NCBI GenBank assembly: GCA_036272735.1
Contig: DATAYF010000269.1
Coordinates: 1 to 9,939 of the forward strand
From: DATAYF01 sp036272735
Lineage (GTDB): Bacteria > Chloroflexota > Ktedonobacteria > Ktedonobacterales > Ktedonobacteraceae
Direction of reading: 5' to 3'
DNA length: 9,939 bases
This document shows, one piece after another, positions 1 through 6,547 of this stretch (position 1 is its first letter; every line of letters starts with the position of its first letter). The notes under the pieces are model-generated. The model had not been told where the DNA came from, made no database searches, and saw only the letters and a list, made by a program, of their open reading frames with translations. The translations under genes were made by a program, and so were the position numbers.

Positions 1-1424
1 CGGGTTTCGCTGCCTTTCCGCCGTACCATCCGTGCGACGTAATCGGTCCACACCTGCTGTAGCAGATCTGTGCCTGGTTGAACGATGTCTTCTAGAGAAG
101 ATCCTTGATAGGTGAGTAGCAAGACACTGAGCATGAGCGGCGTGGTGGCGAGCTCCCGCAGGGCTGGCTGTTGGTCCAGTGCCGTTTGCACGCCAGCAAA
201 CGCTGGGCCTGCTATACGCAGGGACGCATTGATGTGCTCGTCGGCAAGTGGTTGCACAACGACCGCGCTTTGCAGCGCGAGGCGCTCCTGGTTTGCAGCC
301 AGATCATACTCGCTCTGGCGCGAACACACGACGAGAGGAGTGAGATGCTCACTGTGATAGATGTTAATAGCAGCAATGCAAGCGGGGCGGGCGATCTCCT
401 CCATCTCATCAAGCCCATCCAGGAGTGGGAGGATATGTTCGTGCTCCACCCACTCCTGGCTCAATTTTTTCGGTACGTCATAGATGTGGGCACATTGTTC
501 GATGAGCCACGCAGCAAGTGGTGGTTGTCGCACGGCCCAGGAGGACAGGGGCAAGATGACCGGCAAGGGATACGTCTCATCGACGAGAGCATGTTCCACT
601 AATTGCAGGGCCAGGTCCAGCAACAGCGTCGATTTGCCAGCTCCTGGTGCACCCAGGATGAGTAGTTCTTCTTGCGCTTGCTTATAGGCATGCAGGATCG
701 AGGTGCCAGAAGGAAGTATCTGCTCATTGTGCTCAGGAAGTCGCAAGAGGAGGTGGCTGGCGTTGCGCACCGCGTCTTGCTTGCGCGTCAGTCCCAATTC
801 CATCCAGATTATCCCGTATAAGGAGCTGTCCAGCAAGTGTTGATAGGTCTGCCGTAGACGACCCAGTATCCGTTCGCGATCAGACGCGGCTCGCCGCTGA
901 GCCAGCACGGACGTGAACACAAGGGAAGCGACAGAGAGGCGACGCTTGAGGAAGGGTTGAAGACCAAGCACACAGGCATGCCATGCCTCATCCTGTATGG
1001 TCCATTGGGAGACGGGGACACCATTGGCGGGAAGGCACGCTAGCGCTGCAAGTTCTGTTCCTTGCCATTCGACCGGGTGCAGCAAGAGCGGGATCACGCG
1101 GGCAGATCCTGCTCGTTGACGCTCTAACGCGTGTTGCATGATCGCAAGACACTCCTTGGAGGCAAAAAAGTCCTCACTGAGCAGCAGGAGAATTAGGTCA
1201 GCGTGATCGAGGTGGGATGAACGTTCCTGTTCAATATTTGCTCCGGCATCCACGTGCCATGTGGACCAGTACGAGATCAAGTGAGCCTGTTGAAGCAGAA
1301 AAAGATAGGTTTCCCATCGAGTCAGCAGCAGTTCTTCATCTGTGGGTGCAGCGGCGCAGAACACGGAGAGAGGAGACGCGAGTGGTTGCCCCTGGAAAGC
1401 AACATCGTTGCTCCTGTTCATCAT
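1..1424 (-). CDS. TIR-NACHT STAND NTPase, 3' end beyond window
   Basis: Partial gene; 474 codons are visible and it stays open to base 1. Reading from ATG 1424, residues about 18-160 form a TIR domain: SVFCAAAPTDEELL strand/helix, then HLDHADLILLLLSEDFF, then RVIPLLLHPVEW and the PVSQW..DEAW end typical of bacterial TIR proteins. Residues about 253-440 are a NACHT NTPase: Walker A GAPGAGKST (258-266), Walker B with NACHT extension LLDGLDEM (334-341), sensor-like VVCSRQSEYD (365-374) and the helical TTPLMLSVLL (428-437). The C-terminal sensor (often WD40, TPR or LRR in such proteins) lies outside the window. By family knowledge these are cytosolic STAND switches of antiphage immunity in which TIR degrades NAD+ after oligomerisation. 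Start chosen because AAGGAAAG sits 8 nt upstream; ATG 1421 is an alternative. The glutamate expected before the M in the C-x-x-x-E-M stretch is absent (CLAIMQHAL), so NADase activity is doubtful. Confidence 0.9.
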   Translation of the reverse strand, partial: MMNRSNDVAFQGQPLASPLSVFCAAAPTDEELLLTRWETYLFLLQQAHLISYWSTWHVDAGANIEQERSSHLDHADLILLLLSEDFFASKECLAIMQHALERQRAGSARVIPLLLHPVEWQGTELAALACLPANGVPVSQWTIQDEAWHACVLGLQPFLKRRLSVASLVFTSVLAQRRAASDRERILGRLRQTYQHLLDSSLYGIIWMELGLTRKQDAVRNASHLLLRLPEHNEQILPSGTSILHAYKQAQEELLILGAPGAGKSTLLLDLALQLVEHALVDETYPLPVILPLSSWAVRQPPLAAWLIEQCAHIYDVPKKLSQEWVEHEHILPLLDGLDEMEEIARPACIAAINIYHSEHLTPLVVCSRQSEYDLAANQERLALQSAVVVQPLADEHINASLRIAGPAFAGVQTALDQQPALRELATTPLMLSVLLLTYQGSSLEDIVQPGTDLLQQVWTDYVARMVRRKGSET

Positions 1425-1432
1425 TTCTTCTT

Positions 1433-1440
1433 CTTTCCTT
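1433..1440 (-). promoter_or_regulatory. Ribosome binding site of TIR-NACHT gene
   Basis: AAGGAAAG on the minus strand, 8 nt before ATG 1424, in a purine-rich tract. It decides the start of the TIR-NACHT gene; no other start upstream has a comparable site in this frame. Confidence 0.6.
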
Positions 1441-1520
1441 TTCTCTTTCGCTCAAACAGACGTATCACGCTGGGAGACTCAGGCTTCCAGGTGTGCTCGC
1501 GCCCGCGACACTCGCACCTT

Positions 1521-1538
1521 TTTTAAGATGTCTTAAAA
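1521..1538. promoter_or_regulatory. 18-bp palindrome upstream of TIR-NACHT gene
   Basis: TTTTAAGA-TG-TCTTAAAA: perfect 8-bp arms around a 2-bp centre, about 100 bp upstream of the TIR-NACHT start and about 50 bp before the IS5 remnant. It has the size and symmetry of a dimeric repressor operator. It is followed by no T tract on either strand beyond its own arms, so a terminator is less likely, and it could also be a leftover of an IS end. The rest of the gap 1425-1588 shows no clear -35/-10 pair. Confidence 0.35.
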
Positions 1539-1600
1539 GCGCAGAAGAGCAGCGAAGTCGTGACACCCCATGCAGTGAGAACGTGGAAGTGATCACAATC

Positions 1601-1621
1601 AAACATTATCCAAACATTATC
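1601..1621 (+). repeat. Tandem 10-mer AAACATTATC x2
   Basis: AAACATTATC occurs at 1601-1610 and 1612-1621, separated by one base. It lies within the coding remnant of the IS5 transposase (KHYPNII), so it may simply reflect codon choice rather than a binding site. Confidence 0.5.
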
Positions 1622-1876
1622 TCAGAATATATCTGGCCCTTGATTCTGCCTCTAAGTCCAGAGACTGTCTATCACCGCCATGAACGACGTGCCATCGTCA
1701 ATGGTATCCTCTCCGTGCTGCGTAGAGGCTGTTCCTGGAGAGCACTGCCCCACGATTTGCCTTCCTATGGCACCGTGTTCTATTCCTTCCAGCGCTGGCG
1801 ACACGAAGGGCTATGAGATCACATTTTAGAAGCCCTGCGCATGCAGATGAGTGCCAAAACGCAGTGCGGCAGTGAT

Positions 1877-1894
1877 CGACGCGACCGACGCGAC
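1877..1894 (+). repeat. 9-bp tandem duplication in IS5 remnant
   Basis: CGACGCGAC is repeated directly, turning the family's IDSQSVKT-like stretch into IDATDATNSQSVKT. It is an in-frame slippage-type insertion next to the first catalytic aspartate and another sign of decay. Confidence 0.6.
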
Positions 1895-1961
1895 CAACAG
1901 CCAATCCGTCAAAACCAGCGCGGTGCGTGGTCCCGAGAAGGGCTATGACGCGGGAAAAAAT

Positions 1962-2427
1962 ACAAGAGTCGCCCCGCTGCACACCGCCCGCCTGCCTTGC
2001 CCGTACCATTCGATCTCACTTTCGTGCCAGAGCGAGCGTGCTTGGCTCAATGAGCACCTGATCCAACAAGGGCAATCGCTTGTCCACTCCCCGAGGCTTG
2101 CCACTCTGCGGCGCTGCTCGATGGCAGGAGGAGAGTCTCGCAAGACGCTGTCCAACCGAGCAGGGGTGATCAAGGTCACCTCACGATGCGCACAGTGCTC
2201 CCCAGTTCCAGGCAACTGTAGGCGGTATCGCCCAGGACACGGATATGGTGCTGGCGCGAGTTCTCATTCATCTGCTCCCCGCTGAACCGCAAGGTGCTGC
2301 ACACGGTTCGGCGTCCGTGAGCCAGCAGGGTTTCCTTCAATAACGTCATCTGTTTTCTCCACATTGGAGCGGTAAGCAGTGGCCGAAATGGGGCCACAAC
2401 AGCTATAATGGCTTCGGGTAAGGGCAT
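1962..2427 (-). pseudogene. IS701/DDE_5-like transposase remnant
   Basis: Two pieces of one transposase type. From ATG 2427 (good ribosome site GAGGAGG just upstream) the reading gives VAPFRPLLTAPMWRK, then LLAHGRRTVCSTLR and RQHHIRVLGDTAYS. That resembles the N-terminus of IS701-like/DDE_5 transposases (..APLFS..W, LLAPGKRTVTAALR, FQNYHRVLNRA.WS). This frame ends at 2176. From about 2215 another frame gives ITPARLDSVLRDSPP and then SLWHESEIEWYGQGRRAV, which resembles a much later part of the same family (RLDAALY..P, W..V.V.WYGG..R.V). The intervening DDE core is deleted and the frame is shifted, so it is dead. It ends abruptly against the IS5 remnant. Family assignment is by motif memory only. 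Confidence 0.6.
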
Positions 2428-2521
2428 GAACAACCTCCTCGGCAAGATAGGCTTTGATCAGTTTCTATCTTACTTCCGTGGTGGCTTCATGCCTGCTTCT
2501 TTAGCAAGAATGTACAAACGC

Positions 2522-4042
2522 TTATACAAGGCCAGGGAAAAAATCTTTTTTTATCTGGTCACTCTTGACGTTGATATTTTTCAATATCTTTTCATTTGCT
2601 CTCACCATTTCTGGTGGCCCGGATAAGTAGTAGGTACGTTCTTGATAATCTGGCACTATTCCCTTGATGGCTTCCTCATTGATGCGACCCACTAAACCAG
2701 GCCAGTTGTAGGGGATAGCTGTTGTGTCGGTCAGGGCATAGACCGTTTTGATGCCGAGCTTCATCTGTACTGCGTGCAAAACATCTTTGTAAACGATCTC
2801 ATCAGCAGTCCTATTGATATAGAAGAGAATAATATCACGCCTCTGCTGTGTATCAATGAGATATTTCAGCATGCTTCTAAAGGGTGTAATCCCGATGCCT
2901 CCAGCGATAAAGACAAGTTTTTGCTTAGGATTCTGTGGAAGGGTAAAATCTCCGGCAATCTGAGCCGCAATAAATTGGGTTTTGCCATTCATGTTATACA
3001 GAGCTTTCTTAAAGCTACTGCTTTGTTCATAAAAGCGTACGCCTAGATGAACAGTTTTTTCGGTTGGCGATGAGGCAAGGGTAAGATACCTGCGATTGCC
3101 CCTGCTATCTGGATGAGGATGGGCAAGGGTAAATTCCATATATTGTCCTGGGATGTATGCCAGCTTTTGGGTAGGCTTGAAGACAAAATCGACAATTTGG
3201 GGGGCCATTCTTATCTTCTGGCTCAATTTGAGCATGACTTTGTATTTTGGGCTTACCAGGTAAGCAAACATATTTCCAATACTCAGTGCCAGTTCTGGCG
3301 TGGAGTAAATAGCACCCACGTGTATTTGAGGAACGATTAAGACACCAGCGAGGACACCATAGAGTCTGCGCAGATTTTTTGTAGGAGGCTCCGTAAGTGG
3401 TTCAGTCAGCATAATGAAGGCAAAGAAAAAGAGTGGTGACCCGACAAACAAATGATTGAGTTGCGGAAGAATAGTCTGGCCCTGCACAAAGGTAACAATA
3501 CAGGTGCTGACAAGCGCAGTGGCACAAAAACTCAACACCATGTCGACCTGGCGTAACTTGCGTGCGACCAGGAATCCTCCAATCAGCACAAATGGTAACA
3601 GGCTCGCAGTCCCTACCCACCAGCTAGCAGACTGGCCAAGCACAAAGGCGGTGATCACGACTGCGATCGCAGCAGGATTAAAGAAATGCTTATTGTGCCA
3701 TGAGAGAATGTATTTTGATGACATCGCCAGTATCGCGGCCCAACCAAGGAACCCAAATGTGGCCGGTGTTTGTGCTGGATCAATAATCAGTGCAAGAATA
3801 AGGGCCGTGATATAGGATGATTCGACATTTGCGGGCACGTCAAATACACGGGCAAGGATGGCATTTGTGGCCCAGCATATGACGATGAGAAAGAGCGTTG
3901 ATGCCAGGAGCGCTAGTGGGGAAGAGGAACGTAGCTGCAAGAAGTCCAGAAGAGTTGCTACGCTAATCAAACCAATGAGCACGTAGAGCACCAGGCGATA
4001 CATTGTTATTCTATCTAATAGATTATCTATCTTTGCCATCAT
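2522..4042 (-). CDS. NqrB/RnfD-like membrane domain fused to ferredoxin-NAD(P)H reductase-like domain
   Basis: 506 aa. Residues 15-265 are highly hydrophobic, about 9-10 membrane segments by eye, with NqrB/RnfD-type landmarks: HFFNPAAIAVV (119-129) and MLTEPLTEPPT (211-221, cf. the TDPVTSP loop of RnfD). Residues 270-506 are a ferredoxin reductase fold: PGQYMEF (298-304), FAD-binding RRYLTLASSP (317-326), nucleotide-binding GGIGITPF (381-388), YYLSGPPEMV (471-480) and the usual C-terminal F-P-G (502-504). Predicted role: take electrons from NAD(P)H via FAD on the cytosolic side and move them across the membrane, here in one polypeptide instead of separate Rnf/Nqr subunits. No S/T-G-A-T flavin attachment motif is seen in the membrane part. 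It is the last gene of the operon; its ATG overlaps the ApbE stop (ATGA), suggesting translational coupling because no strong ribosome site is visible. ATG 4039 (second Met) is an alternative start. Confidence 0.85.
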   Translation of the reverse strand: MMAKIDNLLDRITMYRLVLYVLIGLISVATLLDFLQLRSSSPLALLASTLFLIVICWATNAILARVFDVPANVESSYITALILALIIDPAQTPATFGFLGWAAILAMSSKYILSWHNKHFFNPAAIAVVITAFVLGQSASWWVGTASLLPFVLIGGFLVARKLRQVDMVLSFCATALVSTCIVTFVQGQTILPQLNHLFVGSPLFFFAFIMLTEPLTEPPTKNLRRLYGVLAGVLIVPQIHVGAIYSTPELALSIGNMFAYLVSPKYKVMLKLSQKIRMAPQIVDFVFKPTQKLAYIPGQYMEFTLAHPHPDSRGNRRYLTLASSPTEKTVHLGVRFYEQSSSFKKALYNMNGKTQFIAAQIAGDFTLPQNPKQKLVFIAGGIGITPFRSMLKYLIDTQQRRDIILFYINRTADEIVYKDVLHAVQMKLGIKTVYALTDTTAIPYNWPGLVGRINEEAIKGIVPDYQERTYYLSGPPEMVRANEKILKNINVKSDQIKKDFFPGLV

Positions 4043-4782
4043 TTTTGAGCCACATACCTTTCGAATCTGCTGGTCAATGTTGCTGTTCCCTGCGCATCAA
4101 TCATATATCCTTCAAAGCCTGCTAACTTTTCGATAAATTGTATTCCCTTTTCCTCCATTGCAAATGCTGCTGTTGCAAACCGGTCAGCTTCGTAAACATT
4201 CGGTCCAATGACGGTGATACTGGCAATAGCGAGAATTGGCTTATTGCGATGATATGGATTAGAGATGTGCTGCCCACGAATAGCTGTACCTGAAGTAGCA
4301 ATACCCTGGTTGGTAAGAGCAAGCACCTTTACATTCTCGACTCGATTGAATGGATTGCGGATGCCTACTCTCCAGAGATGGTCATCTTTTTTGCCTGCTA
4401 CCTGGATGTCTCCACCTGCATCGATATAGAAATTATGAAATCCCTGTGCTTTCAACGTGTTCGCGGCATTCTGTATTGCCCATCCTTTAACAATCCCTGA
4501 AGGATCATAGATACCAGCATATTGAATATCAAAATACCCATACGTATCTTTTTTTGTTTGCTCGCTTAAAGCCAGAATGGTTTTCATATCTTCGCTGTAT
4601 TGCGCAGTCAGAAGCTCACCCCTGTTTATCTTTGAGATCTCGCTTGCATCTTTATAGGTACTAAAGGTATCATCTACAGAGACAAAATAGGAGAACACTT
4701 TATCCAGGTCATTCTGAGTGACCGTTGAATCTACCACTTCGATAGTGATGGGCATCCCCATAATCAGACGTGTTTGTTTCAT
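4039..4782 (-). CDS. apbE: FAD:protein FMN transferase (ApbE family)
   Basis: 247 aa, shorter than the usual 300-350. ApbE enzymes transfer FMN from FAD onto a Ser/Thr of a target flavoprotein. Family landmarks in order: MGMPITIEV (8-16), FSTYKDASEISKIN (40-53), DPSGIVKGWA (93-102), the glycine loop DAGGD (121-125), TSGTAIRGQHISNP (163-176), and EADRFATAAFAM (198-209) with the Mg-site Asp/Thr pattern (D200, T204). It starts 2 nt after the stop of the FMN-binding gene, its evident substrate, and overlaps the downstream membrane reductase by 4 nt. There is no signal peptide or lipobox at the N-terminus (MKQTRLIMGM), unlike many ApbE proteins that act outside the membrane. Family call is firm; the compartment is open. 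Confidence 0.92.
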   Translation of the reverse strand: MKQTRLIMGMPITIEVVDSTVTQNDLDKVFSYFVSVDDTFSTYKDASEISKINRGELLTAQYSEDMKTILALSEQTKKDTYGYFDIQYAGIYDPSGIVKGWAIQNAANTLKAQGFHNFYIDAGGDIQVAGKKDDHLWRVGIRNPFNRVENVKVLALTNQGIATSGTAIRGQHISNPYHRNKPILAIASITVIGPNVYEADRFATAAFAMEEKGIQFIEKLAGFEGYMIDAQGTATLTSRFERYVAQK

Positions 4783-4784
4783 GT

Positions 4785-5273
4785 TTATGCTTTTGCTTGA
4801 GAAAGGGCATTGGTAAGTGATTGTATGAATGCATCGCTTGTATCAGTCGCTCCAGTGACGATGTTAACATTAGCACTTTGTGCTTGTATCGCCTCAGTCG
4901 TAAGCTGTGGATCAGCATACGAATTGATCATTATGGATCGATTTCGATCATTGGGATATTGTAAAAACTGTACATCCTTGATTTTTCCATTCTGGATGAT
5001 TGCTTTTACTTGTATGTAGCCATAGAAAGCATCCGCCGCGCTTCCTGTATATGAACCATTTTTATAACGCCCATTCGTTGTAACGGAAGATCCAGATGAG
5101 CCTGCGTTACCGGTTGGTGTACTCGTAATGGATGGTTGGTTTGATGAAATTGATGAAGAACTCGAATTAGCCGAGTTATTGGGTGAAAGTGCAACATTGT
5201 TTGAATGATTGTATAGAAGGCTATAGAGGACGAAGGCTACGACAATGAGGGCTGCAACAGTGAATTTCTTCAT
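4785..5273 (-). CDS. Membrane-anchored FMN-binding domain protein (NqrC/RnfG-like)
   Basis: 162 aa. Residues 4-21 form one hydrophobic helix after MKK, an uncleaved signal anchor or signal peptide. Residues 28-68 are a Ser/Asn/Thr-rich low-complexity linker. Residues 70-162 are an FMN-binding domain (PF04205 type): YKNGSYTGSA (70-79), GYIQVKAIIQNGKIKDVQF (85-103), INSYADPQLTTEAI (116-129) and the flavinylation motif NIVTGATDTSDAF (137-149). T143 is the expected phosphoester FMN acceptor. It would be an extracytosolic one-electron carrier fed by the membrane reductase encoded downstream and matured by the adjacent ApbE. Start chosen at ATG 5273 because AAAGG lies 7 nt upstream and the signal anchor begins at once; a longer open frame to 5375 has no such site and adds implausible sequence. 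Confidence 0.88.
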   Translation of the reverse strand: MKKFTVAALIVVAFVLYSLLYNHSNNVALSPNNSANSSSSSISSNQPSITSTPTGNAGSSGSSVTTNGRYKNGSYTGSAADAFYGYIQVKAIIQNGKIKDVQFLQYPNDRNRSIMINSYADPQLTTEAIQAQSANVNIVTGATDTSDAFIQSLTNALSQAKA

Positions 5274-5280
5274 TGTTAAT

Positions 5281-5285
5281 CCTTT
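5281..5285 (-). promoter_or_regulatory. Ribosome binding site of FMN-binding gene
   Basis: AAAGG, 7 nt before ATG 5273 on the minus strand. It fixes the start of the first gene of the flavin operon and rules out the upstream in-frame ATG at 5375. Confidence 0.6.
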
Positions 5286-5395
5286 CGAGATACATGTAAT
5301 TGTGGTTTTCTGCACCACTGAGCTGGTGTCCAGATTTGCTTCCAGACTCGCACATATAACATTCAGCACAATCATTGGGAGCGTGGATGCAGTAT

Positions 5396-5424
5396 ATTTT
5401 AAACTTTATCATCGTAAGATGAAA
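5396..5424 (-). promoter_or_regulatory. Weak sigma70-like promoter candidate for the flavin operon
   Basis: On the minus strand TTTCAT (5424-5419), a 17-nt spacer and TAAAAT (5401-5396). The -10 is 5/6 to consensus but the -35 is poor. It would leave a leader of roughly 115 nt before ATG 5273. AT-rich DNA at 5530-5570 offers other weak matches, so this is only a candidate. Confidence 0.2.
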
Positions 5425-5798
5425 TCTTGATGAGGGACTGAGGCATTCGTTTCCTCGGAAGATCAACGTTGTTAGAGCCAGGAACTGGATGCCATCAATA
5501 CCGCCCATTATTCGCTCACGAGCTCACGATATTACCTATGGTATCTTATAAATATCAAAAAAAAAGTTGAGGACTGTAAAAAATCTGTAAAGGCTCGTAT
5601 TCGGCTGTGTCAGAACTGAGAACGAAGAAGGGCACATGGCGTGCTGGATCCTCAATAACGCTGTCTGTCAGGCCATTAAAACCATGGCTTTCAAAGTATT
5701 CAATCGGTGGGGAAACAGACGGTGTTGATCGGCAAGGGAAACGTAGTGGTGCGGAAGCGAAAGAATTGGCTGTCCCGTACCTGTTACAATGTTCCGTC

Positions 5799-6119
5799 TC
5801 AAGAGAGAGTGAATCTGTGACAACAGCATATCTTCAAACGGAAGCTCTCCCAGCGCCTCAAGAGGACGAGATGGCCGCAGTGACGGAACCATCCTTTGGC
5901 GTCTTGAGATGTAATGGTGAGAAGAGTTTGCCCGAGAGCCTTTTGCAAGGCTTCAGGGGTGCACGCTCCCACTCGGCGTAAAAAAGCTTTGAGTTTGGAG
6001 AATGCCTCCTCAATCGGCGAAAGATCTGGAGAGTAAGATGGCAGAAAGAGGAGCTGGCATCCTCGTGCTTCGATAGCGTGTCGAACCTTGGCTCCAGTAT
6101 GCGTGTTCAAAGACCATAG
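5799..6119 (-). pseudogene. IS630-family transposase C-terminal remnant
   Basis: Reads SLNTHTGAKVRHAIEARG, LLFLPSYSPDLSPIEEAFSK, LKAFLRRVGACTPEAL and DAKGWFRHCG. This is the end of the DDE domain of IS630 transposases, including the YSPDLSPIEEAFSKLK signature whose second Glu is the last catalytic residue. The D-N pair that normally begins this stretch (DNLSTH) reads W-S. A TAA stop sits in frame directly upstream (about 6120). The N-terminal two thirds are missing, replaced by an ISL3 remnant. Beyond the GWFRHCG end at about 5880, the frame runs on without family likeness to a stop at 5799. Confidence 0.85.
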
Positions 6120-6434
6120 TTACAAACTGCTGGGCTAATTGATAGGCCTGATCAACGCTCTTTTCCTGGCGAAGAAGGGAGAGAGTGTGCTGCTCTGGCT
6201 TTTCTCATTGCTCAGGACAAGTTGGACAATGTGACCGCTGACCGGCAAGTCTTATGGTGAGCGCGTGTAATAACTATGCACACGGGGCGAAATATGTTGA
6301 CAAGACGGGCAGACCGCCGTGGAACTGGTTGCACATGTCGTGATGGTCAGGATCGTCCCGAAAACGGTGATCTGCTGGATGGCAAAACTGGGTAAGGAGA
6401 AAGGAAGCGTAGGCAAGAAGGAATACCTCTTCAA
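6120..6434 (-). pseudogene. ISL3-family transposase remnant, internally deleted
   Basis: From TTG 6434 the minus strand reads RYSFLPTLPFSLPS, then TILTITTCATSSTAVCPSCQHISPRVHSYYTRSP: the ISL3 zinc-finger N-domain, whose first C-P-x-C pair is visible. An in-frame TAA follows where the family continues (DLPVSGHIVQLVLSN). The reading then jumps, in another frame, to SLLRQEKSVDQAYQLAQQFVTMV, which resembles the far C-terminal helical part of ISL3 transposases. The catalytic core and the second zinc-finger pair are deleted. It abuts the IS630 fragment at about 6119. Assignment is by motif recall. Confidence 0.65.
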
Positions 6435-6547
6435 TGATTTATTGGGGAAAAAACATTTTCCTCCATCTATTCTCGCAGTATGTCAGATTGCTCAATATCA
6501 AGCGTTTCGGTCATCGTCTTGTTCCTGTCTGCCAGAGAAGATTTTCA

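Larger units (their letters stand above)
1589..1960 (+). pseudogene. IS5-family transposase remnant
   Basis: Decayed N-terminal third of an IS5-type (DUF4096 N-domain) DDE transposase. Frame one reads IKHYPNIISEYIWPLILPL, then VNGILSVLRRGCSWRALPHD and YSFQRWRHEGL, which matches the family's winged N-domain. A TGA at 1814-1816 replaces the tryptophan normally found here (GL-W-DHILEAL). A frameshift near 1850-1865 then moves the reading to the frame of SAAVIDA...NSQSVKTSA..GPEKGYDAGK, the catalytic-domain entry with the conserved first Asp and SQSVKT. A 9-bp tandem duplication lies at 1877-1894. Homology stops at about 1960, where it abuts an unrelated transposase remnant. No intact start codon with a ribosome site is seen; GTG 1589 is the nearest candidate. 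Certainly non-functional. Confidence 0.8.
5274..5798. other. Gene-poor stretch between flavin operon and IS630 remnant
   Basis: No gene can be supported here. The part next to the operon (5274-5550) is leader DNA, AT-rich near 5530-5570, with a run of nine A at 5557-5565. From 5601 the plus strand begins GGCTGTGTCAGAACTGAGA, which resembles insertion-sequence termini of the GGCTGTGTCA type, but no inverted partner was found nearby. On the minus strand a stop-free frame of 92 codons spans 5833-5558 (contains EYFESHGFNGL and HVPFFVLSSD), but it has no plausible start codon and runs into the IS630 remnant. It may be a truncated gene end or chance. Confidence 0.4.

Noticed and set aside
1217..1588. 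Long in-frame plus-strand extension upstream of the IS5 remnant
   Set aside because: It lies antisense over the TIR domain and its residues do not match any transposase; the TIR-NACHT frame is clearly the real one here.
1601..1621. AAACATTATC tandem copies as an iteron or CRISPR-like array
   Set aside because: Only two copies, inside a decayed coding sequence, with no spacer structure.
5274..5375. Longer N-terminus for the FMN-binding protein from ATG 5375
   Set aside because: It would put the signal anchor 35 residues inside; ATG 5273 has a proper ribosome site and immediately precedes the hydrophobic helix.
5557..5565. A9 run (T9 on the minus strand) as a terminator tail
   Set aside because: No G+C-rich stem directly before the T tract on the minus strand.
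5558..5833. 92-codon stop-free frame on the minus strand (contains EYFESHGFNGL)
   Set aside because: No plausible start codon or ribosome site before most of it, overlaps the IS630 remnant, and no family recognised; kept only as a note in the gene-poor stretch.
5607..5981. 124-codon plus-strand frame over the IS630 remnant
   Set aside because: Antisense to a recognisable transposase fragment and has no ribosome site; likely a shadow.
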